Shown: positions 10,178 through 19,463, numbered from the stretch's first letter. The stretch: DNA of 64,000 bases from Actinomycetota bacterium (GCA_030841035.1 JAVEDI010000114.1:1-64000); one strand, 5' to 3'. Notes: generated from the letters alone by a model not told the origin. Numbers and translations are program-made.

Positions 10178-12121
10178 TCAGCGTCGCTGGATCTGCAGGC
10201 CGGGAGGCTTCGTGCCGGTGGGCGGGACCCGCTGCGCCTCGAGAGCGAAGGACATGACCTCCTTGAACACCGGCCCGGCGTTGACGCCGCCGCCGATGGC
10301 CGACCTGGGTGCCTGCAGGGTCACCGCGACGACCAGGTCCGGCTTGTCGACGGGCGCCAGCCCGATGAAGGACATCGTGTAGCCGCGGTAGCAGCCGCAG
10401 GAGGGGTTGAACCGCTGGGCCGTGCCGGTCTTGCCGCCCACGCGGTAGCCGGGCACCGCCGCCAGCGGCGCCGTACCGCCCTTGCTGGTGACGGTCTCCA
10501 GCAGCAGCCGCACCGTGCGGGCGGTCCCAGGACTGATCACCCGCCTCGAGGCGGACCGGGCAGCGGGCTCGAGCGTGCCGTCGTCGCTCGTCGTGCCCGC
10601 GATCAGTCGCGGCGCCACCCGGACGCCGTTGTTGGCGATCGTGGCGAACACCGAGGCCATCTGCACGGTGTTGACGGAGTAGCCCTGCCCGAACGCCATG
10701 GTGTAGCCGCTCGTCGCCGACCACGTCGAGGGCTTGGGCAGCGCACCCCTGGTCTCGCCCGGGAGGCCGAGCCCGCTCGGGTGCCCGACGCCGAACCTGT
10801 CCAGGTAGGGGTAGAGCTTCTTGAGGTTGCCCAGCCGCTCGGCCGCCTTGATGGTGCCGATGTTGCTCGACTTGGCGATCGTGCCGGCGTAGGTGAGGTG
10901 CTCGGTGCCGTGGTCCTCGAAGTCCTTGAAGCACTTGCCCGCCCGGCAGTAGCGGTTGGGCACGGTGATCGGCGTCTCCGGCGTGATCCGGTGCTCCTCC
11001 AGCAGTGCCGAGGCGGTGATGACCTTGCCGGTGCTGCCCGGCTCGTAGGGCTCGGTGAGCGCCCGGTTGCCGCGGGCCGCGGCCGGTGCCGAGCCGGGAT
11101 GGTTGGCGTCGAACGTCGGCACGGTGGCCATCGCCAGCAGGTCGCCGGTGTGCGGGTCCATCACGATGACCGTGCCGCTCTGCGCGGAGGTCGCCTTGAC
11201 CGCCTTGGCGATCGACTGCTGCGCCACCCACTGGATGTCGCGGTCGATGGTCAGGCGAACGTCGCGGCCCGGCACCGCGTCGCGCTCCGAGTCGTCGGCA
11301 CCCGGGATGCGCCGGCCGCCCGCGGACAGCTCGTAGGTCGCCGTGCCGTCCCGGCCGGCGAGGGTGCTGTCGAGGGCGTACTCGAGCCCGCCGAGACCGT
11401 TGCCCTCGGCACCCACGTAGCCCACGATGTTGGCACCGGTCTCGCCGCCGGGGTAGACCCGCTTGCTGGTCTTGACCCCGTAGATGCCCGGCAGCCCGAC
11501 CGTGTCGGGCAGGTCGAGCCTGGTGGCGCGGTGCCACTGCTGCGGCGTGACCGCCTTGGCCACGTAGCCGAACCGTCTGGTGCCGGTCAGGCGCTGCTGC
11601 AGCGTCGCGACGTCGATGCCGAGCACCGGGGCCAGGGCCCGGGCCTCGGCCGCCGGGTCGGCCACCTTGGTCTGGTCGGTGGTGATGTCGACCGCGTCCA
11701 CCGAGGTGGCCAGCGCGACGCCGTTGCGATCGGTGATCGTGCCGCGCTCCGCGTGCAGCACCTGGGTGCGCAGACGGCCGGCGGCGGCCTCGTCGGCGTA
11801 CGCCGTGGCGTCCAGGCCCTGCAGCTGGAACAGCCGCCCGGCGAACAGCGAGAGCAGCACGAGCAGCCCCAGCACCGCGCCTCGCAGCCGCCGATGCGGG
11901 TCCGCGAGGCGCAGCTGCGCGGGCTCCGGGCGGCGTGGCTGCGGCCGGGGACGCGGGCTCCGGGCGGCGTGGCGCGACGCCGTGGGGCGGGGACCGGGCC
12001 CGGCGGACCGGCCGGTGGACGCGGCGCTGGACGTGCGGGGCCGACCCGGCTGGCGGCGTGCCCGGTCCGTACGCGGGGAGCGCGGGCGGGTCGGCCGGTG
12101 AGCCGGCGGGCGGGCCGCCAT
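10178..12121 (-). CDS. ftsI: Septal transpeptidase FtsI (class B PBP3)
   Basis: 647 residues. A proline/arginine-rich cytoplasmic tail of about 75 residues precedes one membrane helix (about 82-100), a PBP dimerisation domain and the transpeptidase domain. Active-site motifs are S363-T-G-K366, S418-S-N420 and K564-T-G566. It crosslinks septal peptidoglycan together with FtsW. The ATG shares one base with the upstream ftsL-like stop (TGATG). Two cysteine pairs in the extracytoplasmic part (C392/C397 and C575/C577) are unusual and could form disulfides. Confidence 0.95.
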   Translation of the reverse strand: MAARPPAHRPTRPRSPRTDRARRQPGRPRTSSAASTGRSAGPGPRPTASRHAARSPRPRPQPRRPEPAQLRLADPHRRLRGAVLGLLVLLSLFAGRLFQLQGLDATAYADEAAAGRLRTQVLHAERGTITDRNGVALATSVDAVDITTDQTKVADPAAEARALAPVLGIDVATLQQRLTGTRRFGYVAKAVTPQQWHRATRLDLPDTVGLPGIYGVKTSKRVYPGGETGANIVGYVGAEGNGLGGLEYALDSTLAGRDGTATYELSAGGRRIPGADDSERDAVPGRDVRLTIDRDIQWVAQQSIAKAVKATSAQSGTVIVMDPHTGDLLAMATVPTFDANHPGSAPAAARGNRALTEPYEPGSTGKVITASALLEEHRITPETPITVPNRYCRAGKCFKDFEDHGTEHLTYAGTIAKSSNIGTIKAAERLGNLKKLYPYLDRFGVGHPSGLGLPGETRGALPKPSTWSATSGYTMAFGQGYSVNTVQMASVFATIANNGVRVAPRLIAGTTSDDGTLEPAARSASRRVISPGTARTVRLLLETVTSKGGTAPLAAVPGYRVGGKTGTAQRFNPSCGCYRGYTMSFIGLAPVDKPDLVVAVTLQAPRSAIGGGVNAGPVFKEVMSFALEAQRVPPTGTKPPGLQIQRR

Positions 12122-12642
12122 CAGTCGCGTCCCCCGGGCGTGGGCCCGGAGCCGCCCGACGGAGACGGGCTGGCCGACGGCGCCGCGGGGGCGGACGGCG
12201 CCGGGCTGCCGGAGGCCGAGGGTGACGGCGTGGGCGGCGGCGGGGCGACGCCGGCCTTCGGCTTGCCGAGGATCCGCCCGTCGGAGAGCCGGATGAACGC
12301 CGGGTTCTCGCTGCGCACCATGCCCAGCGCCTCGGCCCGTCGGGCGAGCACCCGCGGCGACGCGTCGAGCGAGACCTCCTGCTCCAGCGCCTGCTCACGG
12401 TCGGCCAGCTTGGCCGAGCGCACCTGCAGGTCGTGCAGCCGGAACGAGTCCTCGGCCAGCGCGGTGTGCAGGAAGAGCAGGCCGCCGAGCCCGGCGAGCA
12501 GCAGCATCGCCACGAGCACGACGAAGGGCGCCTTCGGCGCATGCGCCGCCATCGGGGGCACCAGCGCCAGGCGCGGCCGCGGCGGGCCCGGCCGGGCGCC
12601 GGTGGCCGGGCGCGCCGGGGCGGTGGTGGCGGCCGCCTTCAC
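12121..12642 (-). CDS. FtsL-like septum-formation membrane protein
   Basis: 173 residues with an alanine/proline-rich cytoplasmic tail, one membrane helix (about 40-60), then a short heptad-like segment ([12 protein letters not shown]) and a long Pro/Ser/Gly-rich C-terminal tail. Position between rsmH and ftsI, topology and the leucine-heptad stretch match the fast-evolving FtsL family, which bridges FtsQ and FtsI. The low-complexity tail beginning near residue 130 is longer than in classical FtsL. Starts four bases inside the rsmH end (ATGA) and its stop touches the ftsI start. The symbol is left empty because identification rests on position and topology. Confidence 0.82.
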   Translation of the reverse strand: MKAAATTAPARPATGARPGPPRPRLALVPPMAAHAPKAPFVVLVAMLLLAGLGGLLFLHTALAEDSFRLHDLQVRSAKLADREQALEQEVSLDASPRVLARRAEALGMVRSENPAFIRLSDGRILGKPKAGVAPPPPTPSPSASGSPAPSAPAAPSASPSPSGGSGPTPGGRD

Positions 12643-13613
12643 GCCGCGTCCCTCAACCGCTGGGCGGCCCGCATCTTCGCGGCGGCCGCCCGCGGGTTGG
12701 CGGCGACCTCCTCCGCGGAGGGCACCTCGGCGCCGCGGGTCAGCAGCCGCAGCACCGGGGCGGTCCCGGGCGGCTCCACCGGCAGGTCCGGCGGCGCCGT
12801 GGACGTCGCGCCGCGCACCAGCACGCGCTTGACCGCGCGGTCCTCGAGCGAGTGGTAGCTGAGCACCACGATCCGTCCCCCCACCGCCAGGGCGCCCACC
12901 GCGGCGGGCAGCGCCCGCTCGAGTGCCGCCAGCTCTCCGTTGACCTCCATGCGCAGCGCCTGGAACGTCCGCTTCGCGGGGTGTCCCCCGGTGCGCCGCG
13001 TCGCCGCCGGGATGGACGCGCGGACCAGCTCGGCCAGCCGGGCGGTGCCGGTGAACGGGTCACGGGCGCGCTCGCGCACCACGGCGTCGGCGATCCGGCG
13101 GGCGAAGCGTTCCTCGCCGTAGGTCCGCAGCACGCGGGCCAGGTCCGCGGCGGCGTAGCCGTTGACGACGTCGGCCGCGGTGATGCCCTGGCTCTGGTCC
13201 ATCCGCATGTCCAGCGGCGCGTCCTGGGAGTAGGCGAAGCCCCGCCCGGCCTCGTCGAGCTGCAGCGAGGAGACGCCGAGGTCGAACAGCACTCCCTGGA
13301 CCCGTTCGTGCCCGAGGTCCCCGAGCACGTCGCCGATCTGGTCGTACACCGCGTGCACGAAGGTCGTCCGCTGCTGGTAGGCAGCCAGCCGGCGGGCGGC
13401 CAGCGCGAGCGCCTGCGGGTCGCGGTCGAAGCCGACCAGGCGCAGGTCGCTGAAGCGATCCAGCAGCGTGGCGCTGTGGCCGCCCAGGCCCAGGGTCGCG
13501 TCGACCACCACCGCGCCGGGGGCCTCGAGGGCGGGGGCGAGCACGGACACGACGCGCTCGAGCATGACCGGCACGTGCCCGCCGGTGTCCGCCGGCCCGG
13601 GCTCCCGGGTCAT
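12639..13613 (-). CDS. rsmH: 16S rRNA m4C1402 methyltransferase RsmH (MraW)
   Basis: 324 residues. It begins with [11 protein letters not shown] and the SAM-binding [33 protein letters not shown] and [12 protein letters not shown] are RsmH signatures. It N4-methylates C1402 of 16S rRNA. Its ATG follows directly on the TAG of a 50-codon upstream ORF, so it is probably translated by coupling with that ORF. Overlaps the ftsL-like gene by four bases. Confidence 0.96.
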   Translation of the reverse strand: MTREPGPADTGGHVPVMLERVVSVLAPALEAPGAVVVDATLGLGGHSATLLDRFSDLRLVGFDRDPQALALAARRLAAYQQRTTFVHAVYDQIGDVLGDLGHERVQGVLFDLGVSSLQLDEAGRGFAYSQDAPLDMRMDQSQGITAADVVNGYAAADLARVLRTYGEERFARRIADAVVRERARDPFTGTARLAELVRASIPAATRRTGGHPAKRTFQALRMEVNGELAALERALPAAVGALAVGGRIVVLSYHSLEDRAVKRVLVRGATSTAPPDLPVEPPGTAPVLRLLTRGAEVPSAEEVAANPRAAAAKMRAAQRLRDAA

Positions 13614-13766
13614 CTAGCCGGCCAGCCAGTGCGTGAGGAGCAGCAGCACCGCGGCCAGCAGGCCGATCGACCCGAACGCGCCCCCGAGCAGCAGGGCGGA
13701 GGTGCGCATCTCGACGGCCAGCGGTGAGGGCGGCGGCCGTTCGCGCTCGCCTGCGGCGGTGTTCAT
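13614..13766 (-). CDS. Small single-pass membrane protein between mraZ and rsmH (50 aa)
   Basis: An ATG at 13766 opens 50 codons ending in a TAG immediately before the rsmH ATG, with no bases between. About 20 hydrophilic, proline-rich residues (MNTAAGERERPPPSPLAVEM) are followed by one hydrophobic helix of about 25 residues ending in THWLAG. A GAAGGG sequence eight bases upstream is a possible ribosome site. I do not recognise the family. The exact stop/start abutment with an essential-cluster gene argues it is translated. It could be a divisome or wall-related membrane peptide, or a leader ORF that sets rsmH translation. Confidence 0.68.
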   Translation of the reverse strand: MNTAAGERERPPPSPLAVEMRTSALLLGGAFGSIGLLAAVLLLLTHWLAG

Positions 13767-13859
13767 CTCGACCCTTCGGTGGTGCGTGGTGGTGGTGACG
13801 TGGGTGGACCCAGGGGTGGTGCTCGCGCCGAAGGTCCGTGCGGTGCGCAGGTGTACGTC

Positions 13860-13945
13860 CAGGTCCCCAACCGCTCCAGCGCTCCCGCGGGTCCAGGGGA
13901 AGGGGACCTGCGGGGCTCTGGCGCCGGGGAAGGTGCGTCAGAGCC
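13860..13945 (-). ncRNA. Tandem perfect hairpins in the mraZ-rsmH spacer, candidate structured RNA
   Basis: On the minus-strand transcript, a 7-base perfect stem (13945-13939 with 13920-13914, loop 18) is followed three bases later by a 9-base perfect stem (13910-13902 with 13868-13860, loop 33, itself containing CCCGCGGG). They lie in the 239-base spacer after mraZ and upstream of the small ORF. No T-run follows either, so they could be an attenuator, a processing site or a cis-regulatory element. I match them to no known RNA family. Confidence 0.45.
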
Positions 13946-14005
13946 GCGAGCGGGTGGAGACCTCGACGTACGCCGCGCAGCGCGAGCTGTGCTGGCAGCC
14001 GGCTG

Positions 14006-14521
14006 CTAGATGAGGCCGGGCAGCACCTCCTCGGACTGCTCCGCGAAGGCCGTCTCGCGGTCGGCCAGGTAGGTGTCCCAGGCCTGGGAGTCCCAGACCT
14101 CGAGGCGTGATCCGGCACCGATGACCACGCAGTCGCGGGTCAGTCCGGCGTAGTCGCGCAGCGGCGGCGGCACGGTCACGCGGCCCTGCTTGTCGGGTGT
14201 CTCGTTCGAGGCGCCGGAGAGGAACACGCGCAGGTAGTCGCGGGCGACCTTGCTGGTCACCGGCGCTTCGCGCATCTGCCCGTAGAGCCGGGCGAACTCG
14301 GCCACGGGGAACACGTAGAGGCAGCGCTCCTGGCCGCGAGTGATCACGAGGCCCGCCGACAGGTCGTCTCGGAAACGTGCTGGAAGAAAGAGGCGGCCCT
14401 TCTCGTCGAGGCGGGGCTGATGGGTGCCAAGGAAGAGAGCAGGGGTCGCCGGCGCCACGGCCGCCACAGCCGGCGTTCCTGCCGCGTCGGCACTCGCCGG
14501 TTGCTCACCCGCCTGCGCCAC
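14006..14521 (-). CDS. mraZ: Transcriptional regulator MraZ with N-terminal extension
   Basis: The conserved core starts at [20 protein letters not shown] and includes the second SpoVT/AbrB-like repeat [15 protein letters not shown]. Family members normally begin with M at the FLG position, about 140-155 residues. Here the codon before FLG is CTC and no ATG/GTG lies there. The nearest good in-frame start is GTG at 14521, behind GGGAGG with nine bases spacing, giving 171 residues with about 31 extra, alanine-rich residues. MraZ binds repeats upstream of its own operon and represses it; four such repeats lie just upstream. Confidence 0.9.
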   Translation of the reverse strand: MAQAGEQPASADAAGTPAVAAVAPATPALFLGTHQPRLDEKGRLFLPARFRDDLSAGLVITRGQERCLYVFPVAEFARLYGQMREAPVTSKVARDYLRVFLSGASNETPDKQGRVTVPPPLRDYAGLTRDCVVIGAGSRLEVWDSQAWDTYLADRETAFAEQSEEVLPGLI

Positions 14522-14558
14522 ATCGACCCACCTCCCCTGGCGTCCTGCCGGTGGTCGT

Positions 14559-14600
14559 CCCCACCGTGCGCCACTGTACCCCACTATCCCCCACCGTCAA
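14559..14600 (-). promoter_or_regulatory. mraZ promoter overlapped by four MraZ-type boxes
   Basis: On the minus strand, GTGGGG-like repeats start every ten bases: 14594-14589, 14584-14579, 14574-14569 (GTGGCG) and 14564-14559. MraZ is known to bind TGGG-type direct repeats with about five-base spacers. A candidate promoter is TTGACG (14600-14595) and TACAGT (14578-14573), 16 bases apart, so bound MraZ would cover the promoter. This is the likely main control point of the whole cluster. Confidence 0.72.
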
Positions 14601-14752
14601 CCATCCTCGCGGATCGCCGCTCCACGAAGCCCCGCTCCGTCGGCGACAGCGCGGGCGAGCGCCCGGGCAGGCGCACTGTCGGTGAGTCCCAGCAGGACGC
14701 AGGACGGGGACGTATCGTGGTCGTCCGACGTGGCCGAGGAGGCACCTTGACC

Positions 14753-15754
14753 GTGAGCGAGACCGGCGAAAGCCACGCCGAGAAGGCAGATCTGGCCGCT
14801 CTGGCCGACACCACCACCCGCATCCGCCGGGCCGTCGAAGGTGTCATCGAGGGCAAGCGCGACGTCGTACGGCTGGCCATCACCGTGATGCTCGCCGAGG
14901 GCCACCTGCTCATCGAGGACGTGCCGGGGGTGGGCAAGACCATGCTCGCCAAGGCCCTCGCCCGCTCGGTCGAGTGCTCGGTGCGCCGCGTGCAGTTCAC
15001 CCCCGACCTGCTCCCGAGCGACATCACCGGCGTGTCGATCTACAACCAGGAGCGGCGCGACTTCGAGTTCAAGCCGGGCGCCATCTTCGCCAACATCGTG
15101 GTGGGCGACGAGATCAACCGGGCCTCCCCGAAGACCCAGTCGGCGCTGCTCGAGTGCATGGAGGAGCACCAGGTCACGGTCGACGGCGTCACCTACGAGC
15201 TCGGCGTCCCCTTCATGGTCATCGCGACCCAGAACCCGATCGAGATGGAGGGCACCTATCCCCTCCCCGAGGCCCAGCGCGACCGGTTCATGGCCCGGCT
15301 CTCGATGGGCTACCCCGCCGAGGAGGCGGAGCTGGCGATGCTCGACCATCACGGCCGCACGTCACCGCTGGACGACCTCGAGGCCGTGTCGGACGCCACC
15401 GAGCTGGCCAAGCTGATCGACGTCGTACGCACCATCCATGTCAGCGACCAGGTGCGCCGCTACGCGATCGACCTGGTCACCGCGACCCGCACCACCAGCG
15501 AGCTGCGCCTCGGCGCATCGCCGCGCGCGACGCTGCACCTCATCCGGGCGGCTCGCGCGGCCGCCGCGCTCGACGACCGCGACTACGTGCTGCCTGACGA
15601 CCTGCAGGACCTCGCCGTCCCCGTGCTCGCCCACCGCCTGCTGCCGACCGCCGAGTCGCAGATCGGGCGGCGCACCACCGAGCAGATCGTCCGCGGCATC
15701 ATCGCCCGCGTACCTGTGCCCGACGACCAGCGCGGGCGCAGGGGCAGCATCTAG
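14753..15754 (+). CDS. MoxR-family AAA+ ATPase
   Basis: 333 residues from the GTG at 14753 (an in-frame TTG at 14747 is also possible; GAGGAGG lies ten and four bases upstream respectively). Walker A is EDVPGVGKTMLAKAL, Walker B is VGDEINRASPKTQSALLE, and sensor 1 lies near ATQNPIEMEGTYPLPEAQRDR. MoxR ATPases act as chaperone-like partners of the adjacent DUF58 protein. The stop shares one base with the next GTG (TAGTG), so the two are coupled. It diverges from mraZ. Confidence 0.94.
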   Translation: MSETGESHAEKADLAALADTTTRIRRAVEGVIEGKRDVVRLAITVMLAEGHLLIEDVPGVGKTMLAKALARSVECSVRRVQFTPDLLPSDITGVSIYNQERRDFEFKPGAIFANIVVGDEINRASPKTQSALLECMEEHQVTVDGVTYELGVPFMVIATQNPIEMEGTYPLPEAQRDRFMARLSMGYPAEEAELAMLDHHGRTSPLDDLEAVSDATELAKLIDVVRTIHVSDQVRRYAIDLVTATRTTSELRLGASPRATLHLIRAARAAAALDDRDYVLPDDLQDLAVPVLAHRLLPTAESQIGRRTTEQIVRGIIARVPVPDDQRGRRGSI

Positions 15755-17052
15755 TGCGCGATGCGCTGCGCGGCCTGACGACCCGCGGTCGCTCCTTCCT
15801 CGCGGCAGGGGTCACGGTCTTCGTGGTGTCGCTGATGCTGGTCGAGCGGGACCTCATGCGGATCGCCGTCCTGCTCGTCGCCCTGCCACTGGTCAGCGCC
15901 TGGGTGGTCGCCCGCACCCGCTACCGGCTGTCCTCCACCCGCCGGCTGAGCGGCGCGCGCGCAGCCGCCGGGCAGCAGAGCTCGGTCACGCTGCGCCTGG
16001 ACAACGTGTCGAGGCTGCCGACCGGCCTGCTGCTGGTCGAGGACCGGGTGCCCTACGTGCTGGGCTCGCGGCCGCGCTTCGTCCTCGACCGGATCGAGCC
16101 GCGGGGCCGGCGGGAAGTCACCTATCACGTGCGCTCCGAGGTGCGCGGCCGCTTCGAGCTCGGCCCGATGGCCATCCGCCTGACCGATCCGTTCGGTCTG
16201 TGCGAGCTGCAGCGCTCCTTCGCCTCGCGCGACACCCTCATCGTCACCCCGCTCGTCGAGGCGCTGCCGCACACCCGGCTGACCGGTGAGTGGGCGGGCA
16301 GCGGTGAGAGCCGGGCCCGCTCCATCGCCAGCGCGGGCGAGGACGACGCGGCGACGCGCGAGTACCGCCACGGTGACGACCTGCGCCGGGTGCACTGGCG
16401 TTCCACCGCCAGGCTCAACCAGCTCATGGTCCGGCGCGAGGAGCAGCCCTGGCAGAGCCGCTGCACCGTCGTGCTGGACAGCCGCGACGTCGGCCACACG
16501 GGCGAGGGGCCCGCGTCGTCCTTCGAGTGGGCGGTGTCCGCGTGCGCCTCGATCGGCGTGCACCTGGTGCGCCACGGCTACCACGTCCGGCTCCTCAGCG
16601 ACACCGGCGCCAGCGTCGCGACCGCCGGCCACGAGTCGAGCGGGCTCGACGGTGACGTCGAGGGCGCGCTGCTCGATGCGCTCGCCGTCATCACGCCGTC
16701 CCGCAACGACTCGTGCCGTGACGCCGCGGCCGCGTTGCGCCGCGGTGGCGGCGACGGGCTGCTGGTCGCGGTGCTCGGCTCGATCGACCCCGAGGAGGTG
16801 CGGCTGTTCGCCCGCCTCCGCCACGGGTCCACCGTGGCGGTGGCCGTCCTGCTGGACACCGGGACCTGGACGGGCCCGGGCATCCGCGGCGTCGCCCGCT
16901 ACGACTACGAGGGCTCGGCGGCGGTGCTGCGCGCCTCCGGCTGGAGGGTGATCCAGGCCCGTGCCGGCGACCGGCTCGCCGACCTGTGGCCGGAGGCCGG
17001 CCGACGCCAGCACGACGACCAGCTGCCGGTGGGCACCGGGAGCACCCGATGA
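15754..17052 (+). CDS. DUF58 domain membrane protein
   Basis: 432 residues with two N-terminal membrane helices (about 18-50) and a soluble region bearing the DUF58 signature YRHGDDLRRVHWRSTAR and LMVRREEQP (about 200-240), followed by a von Willebrand A-like C-terminal part. DUF58 proteins pair with MoxR ATPases and a transglutaminase-like membrane protein; the exact activity is not established. It overlaps the upstream stop by one base and the downstream ATG by four (ATGA). Confidence 0.93.
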   Translation: MRDALRGLTTRGRSFLAAGVTVFVVSLMLVERDLMRIAVLLVALPLVSAWVVARTRYRLSSTRRLSGARAAAGQQSSVTLRLDNVSRLPTGLLLVEDRVPYVLGSRPRFVLDRIEPRGRREVTYHVRSEVRGRFELGPMAIRLTDPFGLCELQRSFASRDTLIVTPLVEALPHTRLTGEWAGSGESRARSIASAGEDDAATREYRHGDDLRRVHWRSTARLNQLMVRREEQPWQSRCTVVLDSRDVGHTGEGPASSFEWAVSACASIGVHLVRHGYHVRLLSDTGASVATAGHESSGLDGDVEGALLDALAVITPSRNDSCRDAAAALRRGGGDGLLVAVLGSIDPEEVRLFARLRHGSTVAVAVLLDTGTWTGPGIRGVARYDYEGSAAVLRASGWRVIQARAGDRLADLWPEAGRRQHDDQLPVGTGSTR

Positions 17053-19430
17053 GGTCGACCGTCGCGTCGCTGCGCCTGCCGGTGAGCGGCGCGCTCGCGA
17101 CGGTGCTCGCCTCGCTGTGCCTGGGCGGCACGTTCCTGACCGGGGCATGGTTCCTGCCGGCGCTGTTCGCGGTCGTCGTGACGGTCGGCGTGGGCGAGGG
17201 CGCCCGACGGCTCTCGGTGCCACGACCCTTGGTGCCGGTAGCCGGCTTCCTCGGCCTGCTGCTCTACCTGGTGGTCCTCTACGCGCGCCAGCACTCCTTG
17301 TTCGGTGTGCTGCCCACGCACGAGACGCTCGACCGGTTCCAGGCGCTCGTCCGCTCCGGACGCCAGGACATCGCGCGCTACGCCGCACCGGTGGGCGTCT
17401 CCAGCGGCATCGGGTTCCTCGTGACCTCGGGCGTCGGCGTGGTGGCGCTCCTGGTCGACGCGCTGGCCGTGACGTGGCGGCGCGCCGCGGTCGCCGGGCT
17501 GCCGCTGCTGGCGCTGTACACGGTGCCCACCACCGTCGCGCCCGACGGCGTCGGCTGGGTCGCGTTCACGTTGGGCGGCATCGGTTTCCTCACCCTGCTG
17601 CTGGCCGAGGCGCGCGAGCGGGTCAACCGCTGGGGCCGGCCGATGAACTACATCGCGCCGCGACCCAACTGGAGCCCCGACGTCGAGACCGCGCCGCTGG
17701 CGCAGGTGGGCCGCCGGGTCGGCGCCGCGGCGCTCGGGCTCGCGCTGGCAGTGCCGGCTGTCATGCCCGAGGTCGACGCGTCGTCGTTCGGCTTCGCCGG
17801 CAGCGGGTTCGGTCGGGGCCACGGCGGCGGCAACCAGGTCAAGGTGATCAATCCGATCCTCGACCTGGGCAAGGACCTGCGGCGCGGCGCGAACAGCGAG
17901 GTGATCCGGTACACGGGACCGGCGACCTACCTGCGGCTGGTCGGTCTGGACGTGTTCAGCGGTGACAAGTGGGGCCCGAGCAAGTACACCGTGTCCAACC
18001 AGAAGAACAACGTCGAGCGCGGGCTGATCGCACCCCCCGGCCTCGGTCGCGAGACCGCCGCGACCAAGCAGCAGTACTCGATCAAGGTCTTCGACCTGGA
18101 CGAGACGTGGCTGCCGCTGCCCTACCCGACCCGCAAGGTCGCCAACATCGACGGCGGCTGGGTCTATGACGCCTCCACGTTCAACGTCTTCCCGCTCAAC
18201 CGCTCCACCCGTCAGATCAGCTACGACGTGGAATCGCTGGCCGTGAACCCGACGGTCGCGCAGCTGCGCGCGGCCCCCGCGCCACCGGACTCGCTCAACC
18301 GCTACCTGCAGCTGCCGGCCGGCATGCCGCCGGTCGTGGCGCAGACCGCGCAGGCGCAGACCCGAGGCCTGGCGACCGCCTTCGACAAGGCGGTCGCCCT
18401 GCAGAACTGGCTGAAGGGACCCGACTTCGTCTACGACACCGAGGTGGCCGACACGCTCGGGGACGCCAACGGCGTGCAGGCGATCGCGGCGTTCCTGCAG
18501 AGCCGGCAGGGCTACTGCGTGCACTTCGCCTCGACGATGGCCGTGATGGCGCGAATGCTCGGCATCCCCGCCCGGGTCGCCGTCGGGTTCACCCCCGGCA
18601 CGCTGGACCCCGACGGGTCCGGCGCCCACGTCGTCAGCCTCCACGACGCGCACGCCTGGCCGGAGCTGTACTTCGCGGGCGTCGGCTGGACCCGTTTCGA
18701 GCCGACGCCGGCCGGTGGCCGGGTGCGGGTCCCCGGCTTCACGCAGGGCGCCGGCGTCGGCAACAACGACACCATCCGCGACCCGCAGGCCACCGGCGAC
18801 AACCAGGCCCAGCCACAGCCCAGCCAGCAGGCCACGCGCATCCCCCAGGGTGTCCAGCCCGCGCTCACGCCGCCACCCAGACCTCGCGCGACCGGCGCCG
18901 GCACCGCTGGTCTGCGGCTGCCGGTGCTGCCGATGGCGACAGTGCTCGCCCTGGTGCTGCTCGGTCTCGTCCCCCGCACGGCCCGCGCACTGGTCCGGCG
19001 CGGGCGCTGGCGCCGGGCCACCAGCCCGGCGCTGCTGGCCACCGCCACGTGGGAGGAGCTGCGCGACACCCTGCTGGACTACGGCTACGAGTGGCAGCCC
19101 AACGACCCGCCGCGTCGTGGCACGGCACGGCTGCTGGACGAGCGCCGGCTGCGCGGCGACGCCCGTGCGGCGCTGCTGCGCATCGCATCGGCGATCGAGC
19201 GCGCGCGCTACGCGAGCGAGCTCGGCGCCGTAGGTGACCTGCGTGCCGACGTCGAGACGGTCCGACGCGGCCTCGCCGACGGCGCGAGCGCACGGACACG
19301 GCTACGGGCGCGCTTCCTGCCCCGTTCGGCCGCAGCGGTGTCGGCCGCCCTGTCCGAGCGGCTGGCCGACGTGCTCGACGGACTCGACGCCCTCGGTTCG
19401 CGGCTTCGGCCACGCCGCGGTGCCGGATGA
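17049..19430 (+). CDS. Membrane transglutaminase-like protein (TgpA type)
   Basis: 793 residues from the ATG in an ATGA overlap. About six N-terminal membrane helices precede an extracytoplasmic transglutaminase core with catalytic Cys490 in QGYCVHFASTMAV and His535 in HDAHAWPELYF, then another helix and a charged C-terminal domain. The family is related to bacterial TgpA/DUF3488 proteins. Together with moxR and the DUF58 gene it is a widespread three-gene operon in actinobacteria, presumably acting on envelope proteins or peptides. Substrate unknown. Confidence 0.9.
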   Translation: MRSTVASLRLPVSGALATVLASLCLGGTFLTGAWFLPALFAVVVTVGVGEGARRLSVPRPLVPVAGFLGLLLYLVVLYARQHSLFGVLPTHETLDRFQALVRSGRQDIARYAAPVGVSSGIGFLVTSGVGVVALLVDALAVTWRRAAVAGLPLLALYTVPTTVAPDGVGWVAFTLGGIGFLTLLLAEARERVNRWGRPMNYIAPRPNWSPDVETAPLAQVGRRVGAAALGLALAVPAVMPEVDASSFGFAGSGFGRGHGGGNQVKVINPILDLGKDLRRGANSEVIRYTGPATYLRLVGLDVFSGDKWGPSKYTVSNQKNNVERGLIAPPGLGRETAATKQQYSIKVFDLDETWLPLPYPTRKVANIDGGWVYDASTFNVFPLNRSTRQISYDVESLAVNPTVAQLRAAPAPPDSLNRYLQLPAGMPPVVAQTAQAQTRGLATAFDKAVALQNWLKGPDFVYDTEVADTLGDANGVQAIAAFLQSRQGYCVHFASTMAVMARMLGIPARVAVGFTPGTLDPDGSGAHVVSLHDAHAWPELYFAGVGWTRFEPTPAGGRVRVPGFTQGAGVGNNDTIRDPQATGDNQAQPQPSQQATRIPQGVQPALTPPPRPRATGAGTAGLRLPVLPMATVLALVLLGLVPRTARALVRRGRWRRATSPALLATATWEELRDTLLDYGYEWQPNDPPRRGTARLLDERRLRGDARAALLRIASAIERARYASELGAVGDLRADVETVRRGLADGASARTRLRARFLPRSAAAVSAALSERLADVLDGLDALGSRLRPRRGAG

Positions 19431-19463
19431 TCCGCCGCGAGGCATCTGCGACCGGGAGGACCG

